NCBI GenBank assembly: GCA_963766005.1
Contig: CAVXYG010000018.1
Coordinates: forward strand, 62,001-126,000
DNA length: 64,000 bases
Reading direction: 5' to 3'
Origin: CAVXYG01 sp963766005
GTDB taxonomy: Bacteria > Actinomycetota > Actinomycetes > S36-B12 > GCA-2699445
The position numbers were made by a program, and so were the translations under genes. Shown here one piece after another: positions 1-8,669 of the stretch. The notes beneath the pieces were generated by a model. The model ran no database searches and was not told where the DNA came from. It saw only the letters and a list, made by a program, of their open reading frames with translations. The number at the start of each line of letters is the position of its first letter. Within the stretch, counting starts at the first letter, position 1.

Positions 1-558
1 GGTGGCGCGGGTCCGGGTGTCGAGCGCACGCCAGGGACTGGAGACCCGCAACCCGGAGGAGCGCGGGACAGCGGCGTTGGCATCGACGACGACGTGCGTC
101 TGCATGGTCGAAACGATGCAGACGCTGCGCGTCGTGTCGATCGCCACCGTCACCTGATTCGCGGTGTCCTCGCCGGGCGACGCGTTGAGGCTGGACGCTG
201 CCGGTTCGGGCGAGCCGCAGGGCCACACCCGCAGGTACCCGGACGCCGCGGCAGCGGTGACGGCGATGTTGAGCACGACGGCCCGGGCACTGGCGCGCAG
301 GCCCGGCGTCGCGGCGAGCGGGAGTTGCACGGGGGTCCCCGGCTGCAGCGCACCCGCCGGTTGTCCGGAGGAGCCGCGGGGCGCCTCGGGGCGGGAATCC
401 CAGAGGCGTACCGGCCCGAGCGGCACCAGATCCGGCTCTCGCTCGTTCGCGCCCTGAGCTGCGGGCACGGGCCCGAGCAGTCCCAGCAGCACCGAGATCG
501 CGGCGCACGAGACGGCCGCGCTGATGCGGGTGCCGGTTCGCCGACGGGTCTGCGCCAT
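1..558 (-). CDS. Secreted protein with repeated DxR / VTV modules (3' end missing)
   Basis: The reading frame opens at ATG 558-556 and runs off the left edge, so only the first 186 residues are present. Residues 1-35 form a signal peptide: an Arg-rich start, a hydrophobic stretch (SVLLGLLGPVPAA) and an Ala-x-Ala type cleavage region. A module then follows that I recognise from many actinobacterial extracellular proteins: a PVRLWDSRP motif, a beta-strand AVVLNIAVTA, YLRVWPCG, a Ser-Leu-Asn turn, NQVTVAID and a final HVVVDANA strand. A second copy starts just before the edge (PWRALDTR). The function is unknown; cell-surface or polysaccharide association is only inferred from the architecture. 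It is divergent from the next gene, with 186 bp between them. Confidence 0.8.
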   Translation of the reverse strand, partial: MAQTRRRTGTRISAAVSCAAISVLLGLLGPVPAAQGANEREPDLVPLGPVRLWDSRPEAPRGSSGQPAGALQPGTPVQLPLAATPGLRASARAVVLNIAVTAAAASGYLRVWPCGSPEPAASSLNASPGEDTANQVTVAIDTTRSVCIVSTMQTHVVVDANAAVPRSSGLRVSSPWRALDTRTRAT

Positions 559-744
559 GGTGCCTCCGCCCTTAGGCCCCCGCCGAAACCGGAACTTAGC
601 CGCCATACCCGCTGACTTCAGGCAAACGGCAGAAATCGGGGCGATCCGCCGCATGCCCTCAGTGGGGCAGCCGGCCTCGCACTGTCGACGCTGCTCGTAT
701 CGCCGGCCGTCGCAGGAAGTGCTCTTCAGCCGTAGGCTGGTCGC

Positions 745-1524
745 ATGGACCTGCTGGTGATCGCGCTCGTCGTTGTGCTGATCGTCGTCCTGGTCCGCTC
801 GCAGCGGGCCCAAGTACGGCCCGACTCGGGCGGCGGCCGGGCCGATGCCGAACGGCGGTGGCAAGCCGTGCGCCGGGTGGCGGAGGAGGACGTCACCCAG
901 CTCGGGCAGCAGATCGCCGACATGCCGGTGGCGGCCGACCTGCCGGCGGAGGGCCGTCAGGACTTCGACGACGCGCTGGCCGCCTACGAGCGGGCCAAGG
1001 AGGCACTCGCAGCCGCGCAGCATCCCGACGATCTGCAGTGGGTGACCCGCTCGATCGACGACGGCCGGTTCGCGCTGGCCCGTCTTGCGGCACGCCGCAA
1101 CGCAGAGCCCCTGCCGAGCCGGCGGGCGCCGTGCTTCTTCGACCAGCGCCACGGCCTGTCCGTGCAGGATGCCTCGTGGCAGCCGGACGGCGCAGCTGCC
1201 CGGGACGTGCCGGTCTGCGCGGCGTGCGCCGCTCTGCTCGCCGACGGCCAGGACCCCCAGGTGCGCATGGTCCCAACGCCGACCGGGGTCCGGCCCTACT
1301 ACGACGCCGGCCCGGAGTACGGCCCGTGGGCGCGCGGCTGGTACGCCGCCAGCGGGTTGCACGTCATGAACTCCGCCCTGCTGGGAATGCTGCTGCTGAA
1401 CTCGATGTACCTGCCGCCCGGCTTCGACTACGGCGACCCCGGCGCAGACGTCGGAGGCGATGCCGGCGGCGAGGGCGACTACGGCGGCGACGGCGGCGGA
1501 TTCGGGGACTTCGGCGACTTCTGA
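745..1524 (+). CDS. Membrane-anchored conserved actinobacterial protein, Gly/Asp-rich tail
   Basis: The 259-residue protein begins with a single N-terminal membrane helix (LLVIALVVVLIVVLV, residues 3-17). A charged helical region (about 30-125) follows, then a Cys-containing module (about 128-165) with a CFFDQRHG motif and a later VCAAC pair, which could bind a metal. A hydrophobic patch near 205-225 (LLGMLLLNSMYL) precedes a tail made almost only of Gly, Asp and Phe. Low-complexity tails of this kind occur in several actinobacterial membrane proteins, but I do not recognise a function. The ATG at 745 is chosen because it starts directly at the membrane helix. The stop lies 11 bp before the start of the methylase gene, so the two may be cotranscribed. 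Confidence 0.75.
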   Translation: MDLLVIALVVVLIVVLVRSQRAQVRPDSGGGRADAERRWQAVRRVAEEDVTQLGQQIADMPVAADLPAEGRQDFDDALAAYERAKEALAAAQHPDDLQWVTRSIDDGRFALARLAARRNAEPLPSRRAPCFFDQRHGLSVQDASWQPDGAAARDVPVCAACAALLADGQDPQVRMVPTPTGVRPYYDAGPEYGPWARGWYAASGLHVMNSALLGMLLLNSMYLPPGFDYGDPGADVGGDAGGEGDYGGDGGGFGDFGDF

Positions 1525-1535
1525 CGGCCTGCGAC

Positions 1536-2621
1536 GTGATCAAGTACCTCGGCAGCAAGCGCCGACTGGTCCCCACCCTGGGACGACTGCTGCACGCCAG
1601 CGGCGCAACAACGGCTCTGGACGTCTTCACGGGCACGACCCGGGTCGCGCAGGAGTTCTGCCGCCGGGGCGCCCATGTCACCGCCGTGGACCGCGCCAGC
1701 TACAGCGAGGTGCTGGCACAGTGCTACGTCGAGATGGACGGCGACGCCGTGGACGCCGACGAGGTCGCCGAAGCCCTCTGCCGCCTCGGCGACCTGCCGC
1801 CCCGGCGGGGGTATGTGACGCAGACCTTCTGCGAGCAGAGCCGCTACTTCCATCCCAGCAACGGCATGCGCATCGATGCCGTGCGCGAGGGGATCGACGA
1901 CCTGTACGCCGATTCCTGGCTGCGGCCGGTGCTGCTGTCGAGCCTGCTGCTCGCCGCCGATGCCGTCGATTCCACCGTCGGGCTGCAGATGGCCTACCTC
2001 AAGCAGTGGGCGCCGCGAGCGCTGCGCCCGATGGCGCTGCGCCCACCGGTCTTCACCCCCGGAACCGGGCGCGCCGTCCGCGGCGATGTGCTCGACGTCC
2101 TCGCCGACCTGCCAGGCGTCGACTTCGCCTACCTGGACCCGCCGTACAACCAGCACCGCTACTTCACGAACTACCACGTGTGGGAGACGCTGGTGCGTTG
2201 GGACGCCCCCGAGCACTACGGGGTCGCCTGCAAGCGGATCGACAGCCGCGATGACAGCACCGCGAGCGTGTTCAACCGGCGGCGCGCGATGCCAGCGGCG
2301 CTGGCCCGCGTGATCGCCGGCCTGGATGCCCGGATCCTGGCCGTCAGCTTCTCCAACGAGGGCTACGTCCCACTGGCGGATCTGGTGGCGATGTGCGAGA
2401 TCCGTGGCTACCCGATCGAGGTCCTGTCCTTCGACCAGCGGCGCCACGTCGGGGCGCTCATCGGCATCCACAATCCGGCCGGCGACCGGGTTGGCACGGT
2501 GAGCCACACTCGGAACACGGAGTACGTCGTGCTCAGCGGGCCCCCGGAGCAACTGGCCGCGATGGTAGCCGCGGCACAGCAGGGCGAGGCGACGCCGCTG
2601 GGCGCCCGCGCGGCGAGGTAG
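1536..2621 (+). CDS. D12-class DNA adenine-N6 methylase
   Basis: The 361-residue protein is predicted to transfer a methyl group from S-adenosylmethionine to adenine in DNA. The N-terminal IKYLGSKRRL matches the K-x-x-G-x-K/R-x-x-L start of D12 (Dam-like) enzymes. DVFTGTTRVA is the AdoMet-binding motif I (F-x-G-x-x), and YLDPPYNQHRYFTNYH contains the catalytic DPPY motif (motif IV), so motif order is that of the alpha group. The GTG start at 1536 is chosen because the conserved region begins at once; it lies 11 bp after the preceding stop. No restriction endonuclease gene is adjacent, so it is an orphan methylase, perhaps for phage defence or gene regulation. The target sequence cannot be read from the protein. 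Confidence 0.88.
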   Translation: MIKYLGSKRRLVPTLGRLLHASGATTALDVFTGTTRVAQEFCRRGAHVTAVDRASYSEVLAQCYVEMDGDAVDADEVAEALCRLGDLPPRRGYVTQTFCEQSRYFHPSNGMRIDAVREGIDDLYADSWLRPVLLSSLLLAADAVDSTVGLQMAYLKQWAPRALRPMALRPPVFTPGTGRAVRGDVLDVLADLPGVDFAYLDPPYNQHRYFTNYHVWETLVRWDAPEHYGVACKRIDSRDDSTASVFNRRRAMPAALARVIAGLDARILAVSFSNEGYVPLADLVAMCEIRGYPIEVLSFDQRRHVGALIGIHNPAGDRVGTVSHTRNTEYVVLSGPPEQLAAMVAAAQQGEATPLGARAAR

Positions 2622-2664
2622 GGGCATCGACTGGCTGCGTCGGGCGCGTGGGCGGACCGCGTGC

Positions 2665-2722
2665 GCCGTGGACCGGGTCCTCCGGGCCCGACCCGGCGGA
2701 CCCGGGGGACCGGGTCCACGGC
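2665..2722. terminator. Strong hairpin after the methylase gene
   Basis: A perfect 16-bp inverted repeat (2665-2680 with 2707-2722, arms GCCGTGGACCGGGTCC) encloses a 26-nt GC-rich loop. It lies 44 bp after the methylase stop and 79 bp before the next start. There is no T tract, as is usual in high-GC actinomycetes. Confidence 0.6.
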
Positions 2723-2800
2723 AACACCATGGGACGCCGGCCGCGCCGCGTTCCGAGCGCCGACCCAGCGAAAGGCCGCCCGAGAGGCCAGAATGGCGCC

Positions 2801-4906
2801 ATGGGATGGGCGAAATCCGGGGTGAACGGCGCGCTGCGCCCGTTCACGACCGACCAGGCCGTACGCGCCGGCGTCGTGACGGCAGCCTGGTCCGCTGCCG
2901 CCAGCTATGCGCGCGGCCTCCTGCCGCGGACACCGGTGCAGCAGGCCGCTGCCACCGGGGTGACGGTGACCGCGCACTACGTGATCGGCGCGACCATGTG
3001 GTCCGGCCTCGCGACGACTGCCGCCGGCCTGCCGGGCAGCCGCGCGGGCGACCGGGCCCTGCTGACAGCCGCCGCAGTCTCCGCAGTGGGCGGCAAGGCG
3101 CTGGAGCTGCAGTTGCGCCCCGCCAGCGGCGATAGCCTCGTCTACGGCGCCATGTGGTCGCAAGCGAAACTCCTCTCCGTCGTCGGACTCGCCGGCGGAC
3201 TCGTCACGGCCAGCGACATCGTCGCCCACGAAGCACTCGGCCTGGAGCGGACACCCGCCAGCACCCTCGTCCTGGACCTCGCCATGGGCACGCTCATGGC
3301 CGGCGGCACGTGGGTGCGGCGCCGGCGCCGGGCCCTCAGGATCGAGGACCACGCAGAGACCGCGCCGGACGAGGCCTCTGCCGACGGAGTCGCGCGACCG
3401 CCGCAGGCGGAAGAGCAGTCGAAGCAGCAGCTGCTCGCCCGGGCCAAGACTGCGGCGTTCGCAGCGGGCACGGTCGCCGGCACGAGCCTGGGACTCGGCG
3501 CGCTGGCGGTCAGCGAGCAGGCGCTGGCACGGCTGGTGACGAAGTCGTTGAACAGCCTGGCCGACGAGGACCTCGGTGAGTTCGGAGTAGGTCTCGGCCA
3601 CGGCGTGACGTTCGCCGGATTCGCCGGCGTCGGATACCTGGGCGTGCGGTCCCTGCGCAACCGAACCGAGCGCGGCGCCGTCGTCATCGAACCCGCCTAC
3701 CAAGTGGCGCCCACATCCCCGTACGTCTCCACCGGGCCTCGCAGCGACATCGAATTCGACGCCATCGGCAAGGAGGGCCGCCGGTTCGTCCTGATGCGGC
3801 TCAGCGCCGACGAGATCGAGAGCGTGATGACCGAGGACACGCAGGAGCCGGTGCGGATCGTGATCCCGAAGGAGGGATCGATACAGCACCGCGCCGACCT
3901 CGCCGTCGCCGAACTCCTCGCCACCGGCGGCATCAACCGCTCGCTGATCTGCATCGCCTCCCCCACCGGGGTGGGCTACGTCAACTACGTGATGGCAGAG
4001 GCGCTGGAATACCTGGCCCGCGGCGACTGCGCGATTATCGTCCCGCAGTACGCCTATGTCCCCAGCGCCTTGGCGCTGAACAAGACCGACGAGGCCACGC
4101 TGCTGCAGCGCGCCGTCATCGCGGCGGTGCGCGCCGAACTGGCCGACCGCGGGCGGCTGCGCGCTGCGCGCGTCGTGCAGTTCGGCGAGAGCCTCGGAGC
4201 CCAGGTCGCCGTCGACGTCGGCGGAATCCGCGGAAGTTGGGGCTTTGACGAGGCCGGCCTGTCTGAGGGCCTGTACCTGGGAGTGCCGTTCCGCAGCGCC
4301 CTCTGGCGCGCCTACCTGCGCAATCCCGATGCGATCACCGGGACCGGGCGGGTGGTCGTCGTGCCCGGGTCCGGCCAGATCGGCAACGGCACCAGGCGGC
4401 ACGTCCTGGTCATCCACAACGACGACCCCATCACGAAATTCGCCTACTCGATGGTCGTGCAGCGGCCATGGTGGCTCGGGCCGCTGGCCACCCGGCCGCC
4501 CGGCGTGCCCAAGGAGACGTACTTCCGACCCATCACGACCTTCGTGCTGGCCGTCGTCGATCTGCTCAACGGCATGAACATGAAGCCCGGACAGTTCCGC
4601 CGGGTCGGGCACGACTACCGCATCGACATGCGCGAGTCGCTGCAGCGGACGTTCTCCCTGCCGGCCGACCCGGACCAGGCGATCCGCATCGAGGCTGCTC
4701 TTCGCACGCGCGAGCAGGAGTGGGCGGAGAGGCGCCTCATCGCGAAGACCGGGGAGCGTGCGCTGCGCAACGTGCGCGAGACGATCAACTCCTGGGGCCA
4801 GGCCTCGGTGAACCTGGAACTCGATGAGATTCCCGTCGATCAGGCGTCGTCCAAGCTCGCGGAGTACCTCAGCCAGCGTCTGGGGTCGGCCGGCGCGAAC
4901 GGCTGA
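2801..4906 (+). CDS. Alpha/beta-hydrolase family 9 membrane protein
   Basis: The 701-residue protein has an N-terminal half with several hydrophobic segments (about residues 20-200) and another near 215-290, separated by a charged linker rich in Glu and Ala. The C-terminal half is a hydrolase domain. The nucleophile elbow reads F-GESLG with the candidate catalytic Ser at residue 464. It is followed by the family signature GVPFRSALWRAYLRNPD. This layout matches the actinobacterial Abhydrolase_9 families (N-terminal membrane part plus C-terminal catalytic part), whose substrate is not established; an ester or lipid is likely. The start ATG at 2801 is chosen because earlier in-frame codons lie in the terminator hairpin and have no hydrophobic coding character. 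Confidence 0.85.
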   Translation: MGWAKSGVNGALRPFTTDQAVRAGVVTAAWSAAASYARGLLPRTPVQQAAATGVTVTAHYVIGATMWSGLATTAAGLPGSRAGDRALLTAAAVSAVGGKALELQLRPASGDSLVYGAMWSQAKLLSVVGLAGGLVTASDIVAHEALGLERTPASTLVLDLAMGTLMAGGTWVRRRRRALRIEDHAETAPDEASADGVARPPQAEEQSKQQLLARAKTAAFAAGTVAGTSLGLGALAVSEQALARLVTKSLNSLADEDLGEFGVGLGHGVTFAGFAGVGYLGVRSLRNRTERGAVVIEPAYQVAPTSPYVSTGPRSDIEFDAIGKEGRRFVLMRLSADEIESVMTEDTQEPVRIVIPKEGSIQHRADLAVAELLATGGINRSLICIASPTGVGYVNYVMAEALEYLARGDCAIIVPQYAYVPSALALNKTDEATLLQRAVIAAVRAELADRGRLRAARVVQFGESLGAQVAVDVGGIRGSWGFDEAGLSEGLYLGVPFRSALWRAYLRNPDAITGTGRVVVVPGSGQIGNGTRRHVLVIHNDDPITKFAYSMVVQRPWWLGPLATRPPGVPKETYFRPITTFVLAVVDLLNGMNMKPGQFRRVGHDYRIDMRESLQRTFSLPADPDQAIRIEAALRTREQEWAERRLIAKTGERALRNVRETINSWGQASVNLELDEIPVDQASSKLAEYLSQRLGSAGANG

Positions 4907-4983
4907 CGCAGCACCGCAGGCAGCCAGTCGCCGTGTCTGGCGGTCCGGCCCAGGACGCGCCTACCAGGCTCGTCGACGGCTGA

Positions 4984-5175
4984 TCAGGATTCCTCGTTCT
5001 CGTCGGCGTACCCGGCATACGGGTCGTCCTCGTCCTCATCGGCATCCGGCTCGGGGCTCTCCTCAGAGCGCCCCGACAACTCAGCCTGAAGGCGTTCCAG
5101 ATCGGTTTGGGGCACCCCGTACTTCAACTGACGGGCAACCTTCGTCTGCTTCGCCTTTGCACGGCCGCGCCCCAT
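4984..5175 (-). CDS. DUF3073 small protein
   Basis: This 63-residue protein has the typical DUF3073 beginning MGRGRAKAKQTKVARQLKY, then a short helix (LERLQAELSG) and a very acidic tail (EDEDDPY...DENEES). The ATG at 5175 is chosen because the conserved motif starts there; nine further codons upstream are open but not conserved. The function is unknown. The basic head and acidic tail resemble small nucleic-acid or ribosome-associated proteins, which is only a guess. In Streptomyces and relatives this family is found beside purM, purF and bldC, as here, which supports the assignment. Confidence 0.88.
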   Translation of the reverse strand: MGRGRAKAKQTKVARQLKYGVPQTDLERLQAELSGRSEESPEPDADEDEDDPYAGYADENEES

Positions 5176-5499
5176 GGCTCGACCCCCTCGTCCGGTGCAC
5201 ATCCGGTGATCGTGTCATCGACGCGCAGGCGGGGGTGTGCGGCCTCCGGGCGCGGCTCGTCCAACCGCAACTGTACCCGCTCGCGGCGCACCGGGCGACC
5301 AGGACGAGGGACGCCGTGCCACGAGGACGGGGGACACCGTGCCACTGCCGGAGCTCAGCCGGCCCTTGACCCGCCGTGCCAATTCCCCACAACTTGTTGC
5401 CGGCGTCACACAGGTGTGACAACGTGCAGGTACGCCAGCGGCGGCAAACGGACCCGAGGCGCGTAGCGATTAGCAGGGGGTCTGATAAGGAGGGCACCC
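5176..5499. promoter_or_regulatory. Intergenic region upstream of bldC-like gene and DUF3073 gene
   Basis: This 324-bp region separates two divergent genes and must hold both promoters. It contains an imperfect direct repeat of 22 bp (5301-5322 and 5324-5345, differing at two positions, period 23 bp) ending in CCGTGCCAC. No confident -35/-10 pair can be assigned. The ribosome binding site AAGGAGGG lies 5 bp before the bldC-like start codon. Confidence 0.4.
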
Positions 5500-5829
5500 A
5501 TGACCGCTCACACCAGCGAAGGCGAGGCTCTGCTCACGCCAGCTGAGGTGGCAGCCCTGTTCCGTGTCGACCCCAAGACCGTCACCCGGTGGGCGAAGGC
5601 GGGCAAGTTGACGTCCATCCGGACCCTCGGCGGACATCGACGCTACCGCGCCAACGAGGTTCACGCGCTGCTCGACAGGTGCTCCCCCGCAGCCGGCTCC
5701 GCCGTTCACCCGCCCACGGAATCGGAGGCTCCGCCGCAGCAGGCCACTGCGCGCCCCGTCGCCAGGCCCACGGCACCACCGCAACGCACGATCTCCCTGC
5801 CTCCCAGCCGGATCGACGCCAAGCACTAG
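5500..5829 (+). CDS. bldC: BldC-like MerR-family DNA-binding regulator
   Basis: The 109-residue protein starts with LLTPAEVAALFRVDPKTVTR and WAKAGKL, then RTLGGHRRYR, which is the winged helix-turn-helix of BldC. In Streptomyces BldC binds direct repeats cooperatively and delays sporulation genes. The DNA-binding part covers residues 10-62. The remaining about 45 residues, rich in Pro and Ala, form an extension that the 68-residue Streptomyces protein lacks. A near-perfect ribosome binding site (AAGGAGGG) fixes the start. It is convergent with purM (72 bp between stops). The DUF3073 - bldC - purM - purF grouping is the conserved actinobacterial order. The organism need not sporulate, since BldC is found in non-sporulating relatives too. 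Confidence 0.88.
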   Translation: MTAHTSEGEALLTPAEVAALFRVDPKTVTRWAKAGKLTSIRTLGGHRRYRANEVHALLDRCSPAAGSAVHPPTESEAPPQQATARPVARPTAPPQRTISLPPSRIDAKH

Positions 5830-5901
5830 CCGCCTCGCTCTCGGCCGCCGCCGACGCTCGGCCGCCACGCTCTCGGCCGCCACCGAGCCGGCCGCCGCCG
5901 A

Positions 5902-7005
5902 TCAGCCCGCCGACGGGTGCTGCCCGACCACGGCAGCCACGCCGCCGCTGCCCCCCTTGGCCTCGGCATCGCCGACCTCGTCGGCTTCGGCTTCGCGCAC
6001 CCGGCCGCAGAGCCAGGAGGGCACCCCGCGGTCCTGCAGCAGCGCGACCGCATCGTCGGCGGCCTCCGCCGCAACCACGGCGATCATCCCGATGCCCATG
6101 TTGAACGTCTTCTCCAGCTCCGCCTGTGCCACGCCTCCGAGGGCTCCGATGAGACCGAAGATCGGCTGCGGCCGCCAGGTGGCCCGATCGATGTCGGCCG
6201 CAAGGCCTTCGGGCAGGACGCGGGCGACGTTGGCCGCCAGCCCCCCGCCGGTGATGTGGCTGAACGCATGCACGCCGCTCCCGGACCTGGCCAGCGCCAG
6301 GCAGTCCACAGCGTAGATCCGGGTCGGCTCGAGGAGTTCCTCGCCGATGCTGCGGCCCAGCTGGGCGGGTTCGGCCGCCAGGCCCGGCGCCTCCGCGCCG
6401 AGGAGCACATGGCGGGCCAGCGAGTACCCGTTGGAATGCAGACCGGAGGAGGCCATGGCCACCAGGCGATCGCCCGCGACGACGCGGTCCGGTCCGAGCA
6501 GGTCCGCCGCCTCCACGACCGCGGTCCCCGCAGCCGCCAGGTCGTACTCGTCCGGCGCCATGAGCCCCGGGTGCTCCGCCGTCTCTCCACCCAGGAGCGC
6601 GCAACCGGCGAGCCGGCACCCGTCGGCGATACCGGACACGATGGCTGCGATCCGCTCCGGCACGACGCGGCCGCAGGCGATGTAGTCGGTGAGGAAGAGC
6701 GGCTCGGCTCCAGTGACGACGAGGTCGTCGACCACCATTGCCACCAGGTCCCGACCGATCGTGTCATGCCGGTCCAGGGCGCGGGCGACAGCGATCTTCG
6801 TGCCGACGCCATCGGTTGCCGTGGCCAGCAGGGGCCGCTGGTAGCTGCGCAGGTCGGAGGCGTCGAACAGCCCCGCGAAGCCGCCGAGACCCCCGACGAC
6901 TTCGGGCCGACTCGCGGCGGCGACCGAAGCGCGCATGAGCGCAACGGCGCGTTCCCCGGCTGCCACATCGACGCCGGCCGCGGCGTAGTTCAGCGCCTGG
7001 CTCAT
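5902..7005 (-). CDS. purM: Phosphoribosylformylglycinamidine cyclo-ligase
   Basis: The 367-residue enzyme catalyses the fifth step of de novo purine synthesis, the ATP-dependent closure of FGAM to AIR. Family motifs are all present: TATDGVGTK, the VVDDLVVTGAEPLFLTDY segment of the ATP and substrate site, LLGGETAEHPG, SSGLHSNGYSL, HITGGGL and FNMGIGM. Length is close to the usual 350. The ATG at 7005 overlaps the purF stop by 4 bp (ATGA), so it is translationally coupled and last in the purF-purM operon. The C-terminus is slightly longer than usual and rich in Gly and Ala. Confidence 0.97.
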   Translation of the reverse strand: MSQALNYAAAGVDVAAGERAVALMRASVAAASRPEVVGGLGGFAGLFDASDLRSYQRPLLATATDGVGTKIAVARALDRHDTIGRDLVAMVVDDLVVTGAEPLFLTDYIACGRVVPERIAAIVSGIADGCRLAGCALLGGETAEHPGLMAPDEYDLAAAGTAVVEAADLLGPDRVVAGDRLVAMASSGLHSNGYSLARHVLLGAEAPGLAAEPAQLGRSIGEELLEPTRIYAVDCLALARSGSGVHAFSHITGGGLAANVARVLPEGLAADIDRATWRPQPIFGLIGALGGVAQAELEKTFNMGIGMIAVVAAEAADDAVALLQDRGVPSWLCGRVREAEADEVGDAEAKGGSGGVAAVVGQHPSAG

Positions 7006-8516
7006 CCACGATCCCCGGGAACCGTGAGAGGGCCCACCAGCAGGGAGCGCTCGATGCCCTCGAGGACGTGCTTGCCGAGGAATTCCTCCTGCGGCAGCGG
7101 GGTCGGGTACTCGCCGGTGAAGCACGCCGTGCACAACCGGTCGGCTGGCTGTTCGGTGGCCGCCACGAGCCCCTCGATGCTGACGTAGCCCAGGGAATCG
7201 GCGCCGATCGAGGTCTGGATCTCCGCCACGCTCATCCCGTTGGCGATGAGTTCAGCCCGCGTGGCGAAGTCGATGCCGTAGAAGCACGGCCACTTCACCG
7301 GCGGGGAGGAGATGCGGACGTGGATCTCGGCCGCACCGGCCTCGCGCAGCATCCGGATGATGGCGCGCTGGGTGTTGCCGCGCACGATCGAGTCGTCGAC
7401 GACGACGAGTCGCTGCCCCTCGATGACCTCGCGCAGCGGGTTGAGCTTCAGCCGGATCCCCAGTTGGCGGATCGTCTGCGAAGGCTGGATGAACGTGCGT
7501 CCGACGTAGGCGTTCTTCACCAGGCCCTCGCCGAAGGCGATCCCGGACTGCTGGGCGTACCCGATCGCGGCGTAGCGGCCCGATTCCGGGACCGGGATCA
7601 CGAGGTCGGCATCGACCGGGAACTCGCGGGCCAGCGCACGTCCCACCTCCACGCGCGCGGCCTGCACGTTGCGATCGGCGATGGTGGTGTCCGGCCGCGC
7701 GAGGTAGACGTACTCGAAGAGGCAGCCCTTGGGCTTCGGTTGCGCGAATTGGCGCGAGCGCACGCCGTGCTCGTCGATGGCGATCAGCTCGCCGGGCTGG
7801 ATCTCTCGGACCACGCTGGCCCCGACGATGTCCAGCGCGGCGGTCTCGCTGGCCACGACCCAACCCCGTTCGAGCCGGCCGAGGACCAGCGGCCGGATGC
7901 CCTGCGGGTCGCGCGCGGCCAGCAGCGTGTTCTCGTCCATGAAGACCAGGCTGAACGCGCCGCGGACCTCCGGCAGCTCCAGCATCGCCGCCTCCTCGAT
8001 CGACAGATCGGGATGCGAGCCGAGCAGGGCGGTGAGGACGTCGGTGTCGGTGCTGGCCAGCGGCGTCTCCAGCGGCAGCTGCCCGGATCGTTGGGCGAGC
8101 GCTGCGGCGCGGGCGGCCAGGTCCCGGGTGTTGATGAGATTGCCGTTGTGGGCGAGCGCGAGGTCGCCGGTGGCGTTGGAGCGGAAGGTCGGCTGAGCGT
8201 TCTCCCACACGCTGGAACCGGTGGTCGAGTAGCGGCAGTGACCGATCGCGAGATGCCCGTCGAGGGCTTCGAGGGCGTCCTCTGTGAAGACCTGGGAGAC
8301 CAGCCCCATGTCCTTGAACACCATGATGTGGTCGCCGTCGCTGGCGGCGATGCCCGCAGCCTCCTGCCCCCGGTGCTGCAAGGCGTAGAGCCCGAAGAAC
8401 GTCAGCTTCGCGACCTCCTCGCCCGAGGCCCACACGCCGAACACGCCGCACTGGTCCTGCGGGCCGCGCTCGGCCGGATCGAGGTCGTGATTCAGCCTGC
8501 CATCGCCGCGCGCCAC
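7002..8516 (-). CDS. purF: Amidophosphoribosyltransferase (glutamine PRPP amidotransferase)
   Basis: The 504-residue enzyme makes 5-phosphoribosylamine from PRPP and glutamine, the committed step of purine synthesis. A 22-residue propeptide precedes the Ntn nucleophile Cys23 (DQ-CGVFGVW), so the protein is expected to be processed. The glutaminase half is followed by the phosphoribosyltransferase half with the PRPP loop VVVDDSIVRGNTQR. Cysteines in KGCLFEYVYL, KWPCFYG and CTACFTGEYP match the [4Fe-4S] ligands of the Bacillus-type enzyme. The GTG at 8516 is preferred because MARGDGRLNHDLDP is conserved from there; a further GTG at 8588 would add 24 unconserved residues. purM follows with a 4-bp overlap. 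Confidence 0.96.
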   Translation of the reverse strand: MARGDGRLNHDLDPAERGPQDQCGVFGVWASGEEVAKLTFFGLYALQHRGQEAAGIAASDGDHIMVFKDMGLVSQVFTEDALEALDGHLAIGHCRYSTTGSSVWENAQPTFRSNATGDLALAHNGNLINTRDLAARAAALAQRSGQLPLETPLASTDTDVLTALLGSHPDLSIEEAAMLELPEVRGAFSLVFMDENTLLAARDPQGIRPLVLGRLERGWVVASETAALDIVGASVVREIQPGELIAIDEHGVRSRQFAQPKPKGCLFEYVYLARPDTTIADRNVQAARVEVGRALAREFPVDADLVIPVPESGRYAAIGYAQQSGIAFGEGLVKNAYVGRTFIQPSQTIRQLGIRLKLNPLREVIEGQRLVVVDDSIVRGNTQRAIIRMLREAGAAEIHVRISSPPVKWPCFYGIDFATRAELIANGMSVAEIQTSIGADSLGYVSIEGLVAATEQPADRLCTACFTGEYPTPLPQEEFLGKHVLEGIERSLLVGPLTVPGDRG

Positions 8517-8669
8517 ATCTTCAGTGTAGGCACGATCCCGGGTGGAGCCGACCGCCGCGGCGCGGTCGGCGCGACCGGCCGCGGTCACCGAGCTTGTGGC
8601 GTTCGGCCCAGCGGGAGGGCGGGCGAGGACGTCGCTTCGGCGCTGCGCAACCGTCAGCCGGCGGCGCCG

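Noticed and set aside
2408..4612. A 734-codon open frame on the minus strand
   Set aside because: It is antisense to the alpha/beta-hydrolase gene, whose catalytic motif and membrane helices are clear.
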